64,000 bases of DNA, taken from positions 248,001 through 312,000 of the forward strand of contig NZ_SEWX01000008.1 of the NCBI RefSeq assembly GCF_004307455.1, given 5' to 3'. This DNA is from Aquirufa nivalisilvae (GTDB lineage: Bacteria > Bacteroidota > Bacteroidia > Cytophagales > Spirosomataceae). A program made the translations under genes and the position numbers. This document shows positions 1 to 8,628 of this stretch, piece by piece. Positions within the stretch are counted from its first letter, which is position 1, and each line of letters begins with the position of its first letter. The notes under the pieces were generated by a model. It worked only from the letters and a program-made list of their open reading frames with translations, had not been told where the DNA came from and made no database searches.

Positions 1-1011
1 TAAATTTCGGGTCAATTACGGCACCCTAAACGATTATTCAGGTAGACATTTCTGCCTCAGAAAATTCTTGAAAGTAAATAAAACTTAGTAGTTATAATCT
101 ACCATTGAACGTATCGACACTTATGTAAATTTCGCAAATATATTTCAAAATTATTGTCCTGTACTGAGATAAATACAGGACCATCTTCAAAATAAGCTAG
201 ACAATTTACGACATCAGATCTTTCAAAAACTGAATACTTAATCTAATAAATTAACAAGTATTAACTATAACTATTCAAAGTCTAGCTTATCTTCAATATT
301 TCAAATTAATTCATGTTAAGACTTGTTAATTACCTACACAATTGCGACGAAAGTTTCATTTTAATCTACGAACAACCCAGCTAGGCCCTCTCGATAATAT
401 CCAATTCCTTTACTAATAAGAACAAGATCTAATATAGCCAAATTAGATTTTCACTTTGACAACCTTTTGTTAGTCAACTTGTGAAAAATCTCTAAAAAAA
501 TTAAAATAAGGCCTTTTTATACTTTCCAAATAAGAAATCAAAGTACTTACATTCCATAAAAACCACTGGACACAATTTTAGACCTTAAGTAAATTGTTCA
601 ATTTTTCATTCCTACCTTTGCTATCCCAAAGGCACATGAGCATGACTATTATTACCATGTGTTGATCAGAATGACTGATGGAAACAGCGTAAAGAAACTG
701 TAAAAATTAAATTAAATTTTAAATATCAAATTAGTACAAATCCAATTTTTCGTTCTCAAATGACATTTTCTTTTCTCAACAATTTCATCTTTCATCTATA
801 CATTTCCCAGCTGCGAAGAATAAAAATTCAAACCTGGAAGCCCAATGTACCTTTGCGATACATTTATTAAGAAGACAACCACCGATTAAACCCTAAATAA
901 AATTATCAACCCATTTACTCATTGAAATTTTAAAAAATTAATACCCGTTCTACCCAGATTTTGAATTATTGCAGCCCTTCTAGGTAGACAAAACAGTTTA
1001 ACAATCAACCC
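1..1011. other. Non-coding region with small repeats; possible gene tail at left edge
   Basis: AT-rich stretch with no convincing full gene. At the extreme left, plus-strand frame 2 is open from base 2 to a TAG at 86-88 (28 codons), which could be the C-terminus of a gene cut by the window edge; this is weak. An 8-bp hairpin (GTCCTGTA / TACAGGAC) occupies 156-181, and an 11-bp inverted repeat encloses 192-290. Two exact copies of the Bacteroidota -7 box pattern TAnnTTTG (TACCTTTG) lie at 613-620 and 848-855 and could serve the downstream receptor gene. Nothing else is recognisable. Confidence 0.5.
613..855 (+). promoter_or_regulatory. Candidate -7 boxes upstream of the outer-membrane receptor gene
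   Basis: TACCTTTG occurs at 613-620 and again at 848-855. Both match the Bacteroidota sigma -7 consensus TAnnTTTG. The first has a TTG at 594-596, 16 bp upstream, slightly close for a -33 element; the second has no clear -33 partner. Either would give a long 5' leader for the gene starting at 1012. Pattern match only. Confidence 0.3.
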
Positions 1012-3639
1012 ATGAAAAACTACATTTTAACATCCATCATTGCACTGATCTCTTTTTTCAGTTTCGCACAAGGACCTGCAGGTGCCGGCGGAAACAGTGC
1101 TCCCAATTTTAATCGTGGCCATATTTTCGGTAAGGTAGTCGATGAGCAAGGTAAACCCGTGGAATTTGCATCTGTGGTATTGCTTAAGACCGTATTAGAT
1201 CCTGCTACAAAACAAAACAAAGACATTTTAGTAAAAGCTCAACAAGCTGAACTTAACGGAGATTTCAACTTCAAGGAAATTCCAGTGAATGTTCGTCTAA
1301 AATTGAAAATCAGTTTTGTTGGGTATAAAAATTACGAAGCTCCCGTTCAATTTGAAATGCCTAAAATGGATCCAAGCTCTGCTCCAAAACCTGGACAAGC
1401 ACCTGATCCAGCTGTTATGGCAAAAATGATGGCCGCATTTGAAAAAGATTTAGGAAACATCAAATTATTATCTGATTCTAAAGAATTAGAAGCTGTAGTC
1501 GTTACTTCTACAAAAGCCTTGTTGGAAATGGACATTGATAAAAAGTCATTCAATGTAGGTCAAAACTTAGTAACGTCAGGTGGTACTGCGGTAGACGTAA
1601 TGAGAAATATTCCATCCGTTCAAGTAGATATCGATGGAAACGTTAAAGTTAGAAATGCCAGTCCTACTTTATTTATTGATGGAAGACCTACTAGTTTAAG
1701 TATGGATCAAATCCCTGCAGACATCATTGAAAAAGTGGAAGTTATTACCAACCCATCTGCTAAATACGATGCTTCTGGTAGTATGGCGGGCATCATCAAT
1801 ATTATATTGAAGAAAAACAAAAAGAATGGTTACAATGGTATGTTGAATTTGAGTGCAGACCGTTTTGGTGGTTCTAGCATCATGGGTAACTTCAGTTATC
1901 AACAAAATAAATGGAGCTTGACTTTGATGGGCATGAAAATGAACATGAGAAACAATACCGAAGGAAACAGCCAAAGAAGTAGTAACATTGGTGGAGTTGA
2001 GTCAAGTGTTTACCAAGATATCAATAGTAAAAACAAAGGGTCGATGTTTTTCCCTCGTTTCAGTGTTGACTATGCTGCCACAAACAGAACTACGTTAACA
2101 TTAGCTGGATTCTTTGGTGGTGGTGGAAAGTTTTCACCTACAGAAGATATCAAAATCACTAGTACAGTAAACAACTTTACCACATTTAGCAATCGTTTAT
2201 CTGAATCATCTAGAGAATTTAACCCTAGTGGTTTACAACTAGGATTCAAACACACATATCCGAAAGCTGGTGAAGAATTGAGCATGGACTTCAACTATTT
2301 TGGAGGTACTAACAAAAACGATGCTACATATACTACTCACTATTTGAATAACGGTAATATCACTGGTACTCAAATTCAGAAAAACATTGGATCTGGAAGT
2401 AATAACTTCATGACTTTCCAAACGGATTATGTGAAGCCTTTGAAGAATGATGGCAATATTGAAATGGGAGTAAGAGCTCAGCTTTTTGAATTGGTAAATG
2501 AAAATAACAATACCTTGAAAGCTGTAGGTTCTGACGTGTACAAAGCCATCCCATCTGCATCTACCAATTATGAAAACAAAAACAATGTATATGCTGCTTA
2601 TGTATCCGTTTCTGGAAAAACAGCTAACAAAATTTCTTATAAAATTGGTTTACGTGCAGAGAGCTCTAGTTATGATGGAAAATTGTTGAATACCAATCAA
2701 ACTTTCAGCAATAGCTATCCTTTAAGCTTATTCCCTTCCATCTTCTTGAAAAAAGATTTAACTCCAACCGATCAGCTACAATTAAGTATCACCCGTCGTG
2801 TTAGCCGTCCCAATTTCTTCCAGATAATTCCATTTGTCGACTATAGCGACAGTTTAAATATCACCAGAGGAAATGCCAACCTAGTGCCAGAATTTACTAC
2901 TTCGGGAGAACTTTCTTACAGCAAAACAAAAGGTTCAGCTACTTTCTTATTGTCTGGGTACTATAAGTATACAGATAACTTGATTACTCGTTATTTAAGT
3001 CAAGAAATCAACCCGATCAGTGGTAAATTGGATTTAATCAACACATTTGTAAATGCCAATTCAAGTATCAACTATGGTATTGAAGGAACTTACACGAATA
3101 AACTTCAAAACTGGTGGGACTTAACAGCCAATGTGAACATGTATAATTCTAAAATCAATACAGCTAACATTGATAAAGCTCAGGTAACAGATGGTCTTTG
3201 GACTGTATTTGGTAAAATCAACAATACCTTCCAACTTCCTAAAAAATGGTCTATCCAACTTTCGATGGATTATCAAGGAAAAACTAATATGCCAATTACA
3301 CAAAACCAAGGACAAGGTGGTGGCGGTGGTGGACCTATGGGACAAGCACAAAGCTCATCTCAAGGATACATTGAACCATTCTATGGAGTTGATTTAGCTA
3401 TCAAGAAAACATTCTTGAAAAACGATTTAGCTTCCTTGACCTTAGCTGCTAATGATATCTTCAGAACAAGAGGAAACACAAGATACTCTTATGGCGAAGG
3501 ATTTACTCAGAAATACTATCGATTGTCTAACCCTCAAATGATTCGTCTTACTTTGTCTATCCGTTTTGGACAATTTAACATGAGCAGCATGAAGAAAAAC
3601 AACAATCAGAACCAAGATGGTATGCAAATGGGTCAATAA
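1012..3639 (+). CDS. Outer-membrane beta-barrel protein, TonB-dependent receptor family
   Basis: Predicted outer-membrane receptor of 875 residues, probably importing or binding an unknown ligand with TonB energy. A signal peptide covers about residues 1-19 (ending SFFSFAQ). It is followed by a carboxypeptidase-regulatory-like domain (GHIFGKVVDEQGKPVEFASV, about 36-110), a Met/Pro-rich linker, a plug domain with the typical GTAVDVMRNIPSVQVD and DGRPTSL segments (about 190-270), and a long beta-barrel of the OMP_b-brl type. A Gly/Gln-rich loop lies near residue 765-780, and the tail is Asn/Gln/Met-rich (MSSMKKNNNQNQDGMQMGQ) rather than ending in a barrel strand with terminal Phe. It stands alone with no SusD-like partner and ends at a strong terminator. 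Family assignment is firm; the substrate is unknown. Confidence 0.88.
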   Translation: MKNYILTSIIALISFFSFAQGPAGAGGNSAPNFNRGHIFGKVVDEQGKPVEFASVVLLKTVLDPATKQNKDILVKAQQAELNGDFNFKEIPVNVRLKLKISFVGYKNYEAPVQFEMPKMDPSSAPKPGQAPDPAVMAKMMAAFEKDLGNIKLLSDSKELEAVVVTSTKALLEMDIDKKSFNVGQNLVTSGGTAVDVMRNIPSVQVDIDGNVKVRNASPTLFIDGRPTSLSMDQIPADIIEKVEVITNPSAKYDASGSMAGIINIILKKNKKNGYNGMLNLSADRFGGSSIMGNFSYQQNKWSLTLMGMKMNMRNNTEGNSQRSSNIGGVESSVYQDINSKNKGSMFFPRFSVDYAATNRTTLTLAGFFGGGGKFSPTEDIKITSTVNNFTTFSNRLSESSREFNPSGLQLGFKHTYPKAGEELSMDFNYFGGTNKNDATYTTHYLNNGNITGTQIQKNIGSGSNNFMTFQTDYVKPLKNDGNIEMGVRAQLFELVNENNNTLKAVGSDVYKAIPSASTNYENKNNVYAAYVSVSGKTANKISYKIGLRAESSSYDGKLLNTNQTFSNSYPLSLFPSIFLKKDLTPTDQLQLSITRRVSRPNFFQIIPFVDYSDSLNITRGNANLVPEFTTSGELSYSKTKGSATFLLSGYYKYTDNLITRYLSQEINPISGKLDLINTFVNANSSINYGIEGTYTNKLQNWWDLTANVNMYNSKINTANIDKAQVTDGLWTVFGKINNTFQLPKKWSIQLSMDYQGKTNMPITQNQGQGGGGGGPMGQAQSSSQGYIEPFYGVDLAIKKTFLKNDLASLTLAANDIFRTRGNTRYSYGEGFTQKYYRLSNPQMIRLTLSIRFGQFNMSSMKKNNNQNQDGMQMGQ

Positions 3640-3670
3640 GATTTTTGTAGGTTAATGATATTATTCACAA

Positions 3671-3698
3671 ACGGGTCAATCTTTGATTGACCCGTTTT
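3671..3698 (+). terminator. Intrinsic terminator after the receptor gene
   Basis: Perfect 10-bp stem ACGGGTCAAT (3671-3680) with ATTGACCCGT (3686-3695), loop CTTTG, followed by a short T run. It lies 31 bp after the receptor stop and before the convergent ThuA gene. Confidence 0.85.
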
Positions 3699-3723
3699 GC
3701 TTTTATGATAAACCACTAAGAGT

Positions 3724-4575
3724 TTAATTCCCTAAAGACCAAAGAATACCTTGTTCAATTAGTTGAGTAAAGGCAGGATTCGCCCATACCTCTTTGGAAT
3801 GTCCCATAGAAGTATAAAAAGTCTTTCCTTTGCCAACTGTTTTATGCCAAGCTACTGGGTGATATTTTCCCATTCCAAAATTCTTATCCTTCATCCACAA
3901 CATATTTCCACTAGGTAAAATCTTTTCTCCATCAATAAAATAAATTACTTGAGCATCTTTAGGTTGATTAAAAAAGACATACCATTCGTCATTTCCTTCC
4001 CAGGTAGCAAGTAACTTGGCTTTTAAACTAGAATCAACCTTTGCCTCCAAGGTTACTATTGCTTTTTGAAATTGAGGACTTAAAGGATGGTGAGAAAAAG
4101 TAGTCCCTAATAGATTATCTACATACCAATTCCAATGATGCGAATTGTCTCCTGCCCCATGAATTCCCATCAATGATCCTCCATTTTCTACATACTTTTC
4201 TAAGGCCAATTGCTGTTCATCATTCAATACCCGACCTGTCGAATTATTGAATATGACTAGTTTGAATTTAGCTAATTGCTCCTCATTAAAAACCCCTCCT
4301 TCTTCCGTTTCAAATACTGACCAATTATTTTTCTTAGCCATAGCCTGAATGATAGGTTTAGATGCATCGATGGATTCACCGTGTCGAAAACCCGTTGTTT
4401 TTGAGAACAATAAAATAGCTGGTTGATTTTCCGCTAAAGTCAAATGTGGTTTTTCTGTTTCATATGATACTGGGAAACCGTTTTGCACTTTGTACATGAA
4501 CAATGCTCCTAGAGCAAAAAGGCTAATGACCAAGCCCAAAAAAGTCCAAGCAATGATTTTAAAAACTCGTTTCAT
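3724..4575 (-). CDS. ThuA domain-containing protein, membrane-anchored
   Basis: Protein of 283 residues with an N-terminal membrane segment (about 5-29) and a ThuA-like domain, a class I glutamine-amidotransferase-like fold found in sugar-utilisation clusters of Bacteroidota. Visible family signatures are AILLFSKTTGFRHGES (about 53-69), the central GGSLMGIHGAG segment, and near the C-terminus HPVAWHKTVGKGKTFYTSMG followed by a predicted helix. The domain probably faces the periplasm. It is transcribed alone and convergently with the upstream receptor gene. ThuA proteins are linked to trehalose or keto-sugar metabolism, but the biochemical activity is unsettled, so no reaction is assigned. Confidence 0.87.
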   Translation of the reverse strand: MKRVFKIIAWTFLGLVISLFALGALFMYKVQNGFPVSYETEKPHLTLAENQPAILLFSKTTGFRHGESIDASKPIIQAMAKKNNWSVFETEEGGVFNEEQLAKFKLVIFNNSTGRVLNDEQQLALEKYVENGGSLMGIHGAGDNSHHWNWYVDNLLGTTFSHHPLSPQFQKAIVTLEAKVDSSLKAKLLATWEGNDEWYVFFNQPKDAQVIYFIDGEKILPSGNMLWMKDKNFGMGKYHPVAWHKTVGKGKTFYTSMGHSKEVWANPAFTQLIEQGILWSLGN

Positions 4576-4740
4576 AGGATATTTTTTTAATTTAAAAACA
4601 CTCAGATTGGGCTCTCCATTGAGTTGAGCACAGCTAGACGGTTAATTTAATGATAATTGTCAGAATCCAGTAAATTTTCAATAAATGAATAGATATTTAC
4701 AAGACACTTACATTAACACAGCCGAAATAATATTCCATCC

Positions 4741-6762
4741 ATGTGCAAGAAACAAGTCATTCTCTGCCTAATAGCTCTATTCCTTTTTTCTTGTTCGAAA
4801 GAAACCATAGAGCATCGATTATCTGTGGTGGCTGTTCCCAACATAGGAGGAAGCGTTACACCATCTACAGGTACATTTGAGCAAGGTACAATGATCTCTC
4901 TATTGGCAAATCCTGCTCCCGAATACCTTTTCAAAGATTGGAGCGGAAGTATTTCTGGAACTTCTAATCCATATAGTCTGAATATGAATTCAGACAAAAG
5001 CATCACGGCTAATTTTGAAAAAAGAACTTACCCTTTAAGCATTGAAATAGAGGGGCAAGGAACTGTTCAAGAAACCATCATCAGTACGCAATCCTCTACA
5101 CCATATTCCTCCGGCACAGTGGTTCAATTAAAAGCCAATCCCGTCGATGGTTGGGTATTTAAAGGTTGGACTGGTGATCTAAGTAGCGAGTCCAATCCCA
5201 GTTCTATTCGTGTAGATAAAGCCGTGCAAGTCAAAGCCACTTTCGTAACGGATTACCCCATTAAATTAGATCTAATTAATAAGCCTAGCAGTTTATTTGT
5301 TTCTCAAAACTACCCGATTAAGCTAGAAGTAAGCTACAAATCAGGCACAAAGAAAATAGTAGAACAAGGATTTACGAGTTCCCTCCTTGACGATGGCAGC
5401 CTGGTAGCAAAGCTAACCAATCAGAACCTCTTAGCGATTAAAAGTGGGCAAATTCAGCTGAAGATAGATCTTGAAAATCTAAGTCAGACTTATCCCATTA
5501 CCATTAGTCCAGTGGAAGATGTGGCTGATTTTGATGTATTTCTAAAGACACCCGTAAGTTCGAGTAGCATCGTGGTTCCAGTAGTAGTCATTAGTTTTTT
5601 ACCAACCAAAGACGGCATTAATCTAGATATGAATTTAGCGCCAGACGATTACTGGGAATTAAAGAATTCGACATTACAAGAAGCGAAAAATAGGTTTACA
5701 GGAGAATTAAAAATTACCAAATTTGGCATAGAGGAAGGCTCTCGATTTAGACAATACAATACCACTCAAGAGGCTAAGCCCTACGCTGGGTTTAAGGTTA
5801 TTAAATTTTTCAATGTCTATGAAGTAGAATTCACGAATTATATCACTGGCCTTAAAACCTTTGATTACCATAAACTATTCCAAAAACTAGGAATGGATAC
5901 CTTAGTTAACCAATACCAAGTGAAAGAGATTTGGTTCAATGCATTTGTCAAAGACAAAATCCCATCTGTGGTCAATTCACCCTATAATGACCCCAATACT
6001 TATTATAATTTCCCAGAATCCAATATGTCGAGCCCTACAACAGGTGATGTCTCGAATTCCTATTATTTCCCAAATGATTTACCTATTTACAAAAATACCT
6101 ACGTCGTATACGGAAACTCTGGCCACCGTGGAGCAGATACCAATTTACACAACCGGGGTCATCAGATAGAGGCTCAAATGAATTATATTGAGAATTTAGT
6201 TCATAAGCCCGCCATTGGGAGTGCTCTATTTAAGAATTACTTTGTAGGAATCAAGCCTTCCTCTGGCCTACCGTTAAATCGAGTTGGCATGACTCATTTT
6301 CCACCCAATACTTCTGTTGATTATGACTATGATAATACAAATTTGGTCAGTAGTGATATTTTAGATTGGCAAGCCTCTGGAGGAGCAATTACCAAGGTTA
6401 ATCGGGATCTCTGGAAAAACATCGTTTATCCATATTCTTTCGTAAACAAAAATTACGGTCGCAATCAGACAACGGATTATAGTCAGGATGCCCAAGTAAA
6501 GTGGCTAATTTTTTGGTGGCAGTCTATTCCAGGTTTAAACCATAATTTGACCTATAACAATCAAAAACTAACAAATTGGTGGGATCTATTTTACCATTGG
6601 GATGAGGCCATCAAAAATGGAAAAGGCTTATATGAAGTCCCAGCAGGAAAGTCGAAAGGCGTTAATTCGACAGCTCAAAATAGGACTCAAAGTAGCGATT
6701 TTGAAATTTGTACAGAAAATGAAATACCTTTGAAAAAAACATTTTCATCCCAAATTAAATAA
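4741..6762 (+). CDS. Lipoprotein with two InlB-type repeats and a large unknown C-terminal domain
   Basis: Surface or outer-membrane lipoprotein of 673 residues. The lipobox is clear (ALFLFSCSKE, Cys about 18). Two divergent InlB B-repeats follow, about residues 26-93 and 96-168, each with the pattern NP...FKxWxG...NP...V/I-xAxF. The next segment (about 175-260) resembles an Ig-like beta domain. The remaining 400 residues contain aromatic-rich stretches, including HNRGHQIEAQMNYIE and two Trp-rich segments (KWLIFWWQSIPGLNHN, NWWDLFYHWDEAI). I do not recognise this C-terminal domain; His and Glu residues in the first motif might bind metal, but that is speculation. The next gene starts 13 bp downstream, so the two are probably co-transcribed. 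Confidence 0.75.
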   Translation: MCKKQVILCLIALFLFSCSKETIEHRLSVVAVPNIGGSVTPSTGTFEQGTMISLLANPAPEYLFKDWSGSISGTSNPYSLNMNSDKSITANFEKRTYPLSIEIEGQGTVQETIISTQSSTPYSSGTVVQLKANPVDGWVFKGWTGDLSSESNPSSIRVDKAVQVKATFVTDYPIKLDLINKPSSLFVSQNYPIKLEVSYKSGTKKIVEQGFTSSLLDDGSLVAKLTNQNLLAIKSGQIQLKIDLENLSQTYPITISPVEDVADFDVFLKTPVSSSSIVVPVVVISFLPTKDGINLDMNLAPDDYWELKNSTLQEAKNRFTGELKITKFGIEEGSRFRQYNTTQEAKPYAGFKVIKFFNVYEVEFTNYITGLKTFDYHKLFQKLGMDTLVNQYQVKEIWFNAFVKDKIPSVVNSPYNDPNTYYNFPESNMSSPTTGDVSNSYYFPNDLPIYKNTYVVYGNSGHRGADTNLHNRGHQIEAQMNYIENLVHKPAIGSALFKNYFVGIKPSSGLPLNRVGMTHFPPNTSVDYDYDNTNLVSSDILDWQASGGAITKVNRDLWKNIVYPYSFVNKNYGRNQTTDYSQDAQVKWLIFWWQSIPGLNHNLTYNNQKLTNWWDLFYHWDEAIKNGKGLYEVPAGKSKGVNSTAQNRTQSSDFEICTENEIPLKKTFSSQIK

Positions 6763-6775
6763 GCGATAACATTAT

Positions 6776-7267
6776 ATGAATCCATCTTTTGGCAAGTTTC
6801 AAAGAATCATTACCAATCCCATTTTATTCAAGTTTTTTATACTCCAACGCTTATCTGCGGCTTTCTGGGCCGGATTGAATATTCAGCATTTTGATGACAA
6901 AACCTGTGTTGTTCGAGTGAAGAAATCCTGGTTTAACCAGAACCCCTTTAATTCCATGTATTTTGCAGTGGAGGCCATGGCCGCAGAAATGAGTTGTGGC
7001 ATGCTGGCTTTTTCCCAGGTTTATGAAAGAAAACCCGCTATCAGCATGTTGGTTGAAAAAATAGAGGCTTCCTTTTTAAAGAAAGCCTCAGGCATTATTT
7101 TATTCACATGTGAAGACGGAGAAGCCATTCAAAACACCATTGAAGCTGCCATTCAAAGTGGAGAAGGCACCAAAATGATTTGCAAGTCGACCGCCACCAA
7201 CCAAGAAGGAATCATTGTAGCTGAATTCTTATTGACTTGGTCATTTAAGGTAAAAAGCAAAACTTAA
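6776..7267 (+). CDS. DUF4442 domain protein (hotdog-fold thioesterase-like)
   Basis: Cytoplasmic protein of 163 residues matching DUF4442, a hotdog-fold family related to acyl-CoA thioesterases. Recognisable segments are the N-terminal helix region with PxxF..F, the core RVKKSWFNQNPFNSMYFAVEAMAAE (about 47-72; the family carries a similar NP..S.YFaa..maaE helix) and the C-terminal strand EGIIVAEFLLTWSFKVK. It begins 13 bp after the InlB-repeat lipoprotein and ends 3 bp before the convergent esterase gene, with no terminator visible between them. The acyl substrate is unknown and no catalytic residue can be named from sequence alone. Confidence 0.8.
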   Translation: MNPSFGKFQRIITNPILFKFFILQRLSAAFWAGLNIQHFDDKTCVVRVKKSWFNQNPFNSMYFAVEAMAAEMSCGMLAFSQVYERKPAISMLVEKIEASFLKKASGIILFTCEDGEAIQNTIEAAIQSGEGTKMICKSTATNQEGIIVAEFLLTWSFKVKSKT

Positions 7268-7270
7268 GAG

Positions 7271-8560
7271 CTATTTAATCAGATTACCGGTTAACCAATT
7301 CGTCATCTTCTCAACTTGTTCTGGGTAATTCCAATGTCCCGTGTCCAAGGCCAGATACAATTCTTTGGGCGCTGAAATCACATTATAAGCCGCGTACATA
7401 GAAGTAGGTGGACAAGTTTCATCGTTAAATCCCCAAGAATAAAAACCAGGAACCTTTAATCTACGAGCAAAATTGACCACGTCATAATAGGCAATAGTTT
7501 CTAATTTAGCTTTGGTTTCATTGACAGCTCGACTGTTCTTATCAAAATAATGCGGCCATCCTCCAGCTCGATTAAACAAATAACCGGTCACATCTGCTAA
7601 TGCAGGATAATAGGCGCCCAAAAATTTCACCCGATTATCTAAGGCGGCAGTTACGATAGATAGAGCTCCACCCTGACTACCACCAGTAACCGCTAAATTT
7701 TGGCCATCATATTGAGGCAAAGAAGTTAAAAAATCATTGGCTCTAACACAGCCTACATAGACCCGTTTGTAGAAAAAACGGTCCTTATCATCCATGTTAT
7801 AGGTTGGATATCCGTTCAAGATTCCTGCTCCTAAATCAGTATACACAGATGGGTCCATATTAACAGGAATACCATGTATGCCAATCTGAAGTGTTATCAT
7901 TCCTTTTTCAGCATTGGCTATATCCCCGGCATAAGGCCTAACTCCTGCACCTGGCACATGCAACAATGCAGGATATTTCCCAATTTTTTTTGGTACACAA
8001 AGGATCCCATACAAGCGAGCCCCCAATCGATAATTTTGAATATTCACATGATAGACATTGGTTTTCTCCGTACATCTTTCTGGCATTAAAGTCATTTTAG
8101 CATCCAGAGGAATTTTAGCTAATTCTTGTTTCGCTTTATCCCAAAATGCATCAAAATCGGAAGGGTTAGCCACGGTAGCTTGTAATAAATTAGGAGAGAA
8201 ACCAACCGTTGCTAGATTTCTGTATTCTTTCCCATCTACCTCGGCAATAACAATGCAACGAAGAAAACCAGCTGAAGTAAGCGTCCCTCCGTCTAATTGA
8301 GTGGAGCCATTGGCTAAAACTTGATTATCCTTTTTCCAAGGTTCTTGTTTCTCTGGTCCAATTTCGTAGCGAATTTTGACTTGAGGAATGGGGCTTCCAT
8401 TTTTGGAAACTACGATAGAAAAATTTACTTTTTCTCCGGGTTTATAAAGCCAATCAGGATGATCTGCGGATACTTGAACTTTAATTTGCTTTTCTGTAGG
8501 CTGAGCTAAAGTCAGATGGACAGAAAAAAGTAAACACAAGAGAAAAAGTATTTTTTTCAT
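7271..8560 (-). CDS. Acetylxylan esterase / cephalosporin-C deacetylase family hydrolase
   Basis: Secreted alpha/beta hydrolase of 429 residues in the AXE1 family (carbohydrate esterase 7-like). The signal peptide ends near LTLAQ (residue 19). An Ig-like N-terminal domain (about 24-125: VQVSADHPDWLYKPGEKVNFSI) precedes the hydrolase domain. The nucleophile elbow is GGSQGG, Ser about 295. A late Asp lies in YSWGFNDETCPPTSMYAAYN and the His in DTGHWNY near the C-terminus, completing a plausible Ser-Asp-His triad. The expected reaction is deacetylation of xylo-oligosaccharides or similar acetylated sugars in the periplasm. The M28 peptidase gene lies 68 bp upstream on the same strand. Confidence 0.87.
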   Translation of the reverse strand: MKKILFLLCLLFSVHLTLAQPTEKQIKVQVSADHPDWLYKPGEKVNFSIVVSKNGSPIPQVKIRYEIGPEKQEPWKKDNQVLANGSTQLDGGTLTSAGFLRCIVIAEVDGKEYRNLATVGFSPNLLQATVANPSDFDAFWDKAKQELAKIPLDAKMTLMPERCTEKTNVYHVNIQNYRLGARLYGILCVPKKIGKYPALLHVPGAGVRPYAGDIANAEKGMITLQIGIHGIPVNMDPSVYTDLGAGILNGYPTYNMDDKDRFFYKRVYVGCVRANDFLTSLPQYDGQNLAVTGGSQGGALSIVTAALDNRVKFLGAYYPALADVTGYLFNRAGGWPHYFDKNSRAVNETKAKLETIAYYDVVNFARRLKVPGFYSWGFNDETCPPTSMYAAYNVISAPKELYLALDTGHWNYPEQVEKMTNWLTGNLIK

Positions 8561-8628
8561 TTCAATAGGTTTTGTTTAATTAAAATTCACATGATTCTAA
8601 CATCATTAGAAATGCCCAAGCAGGTTCA

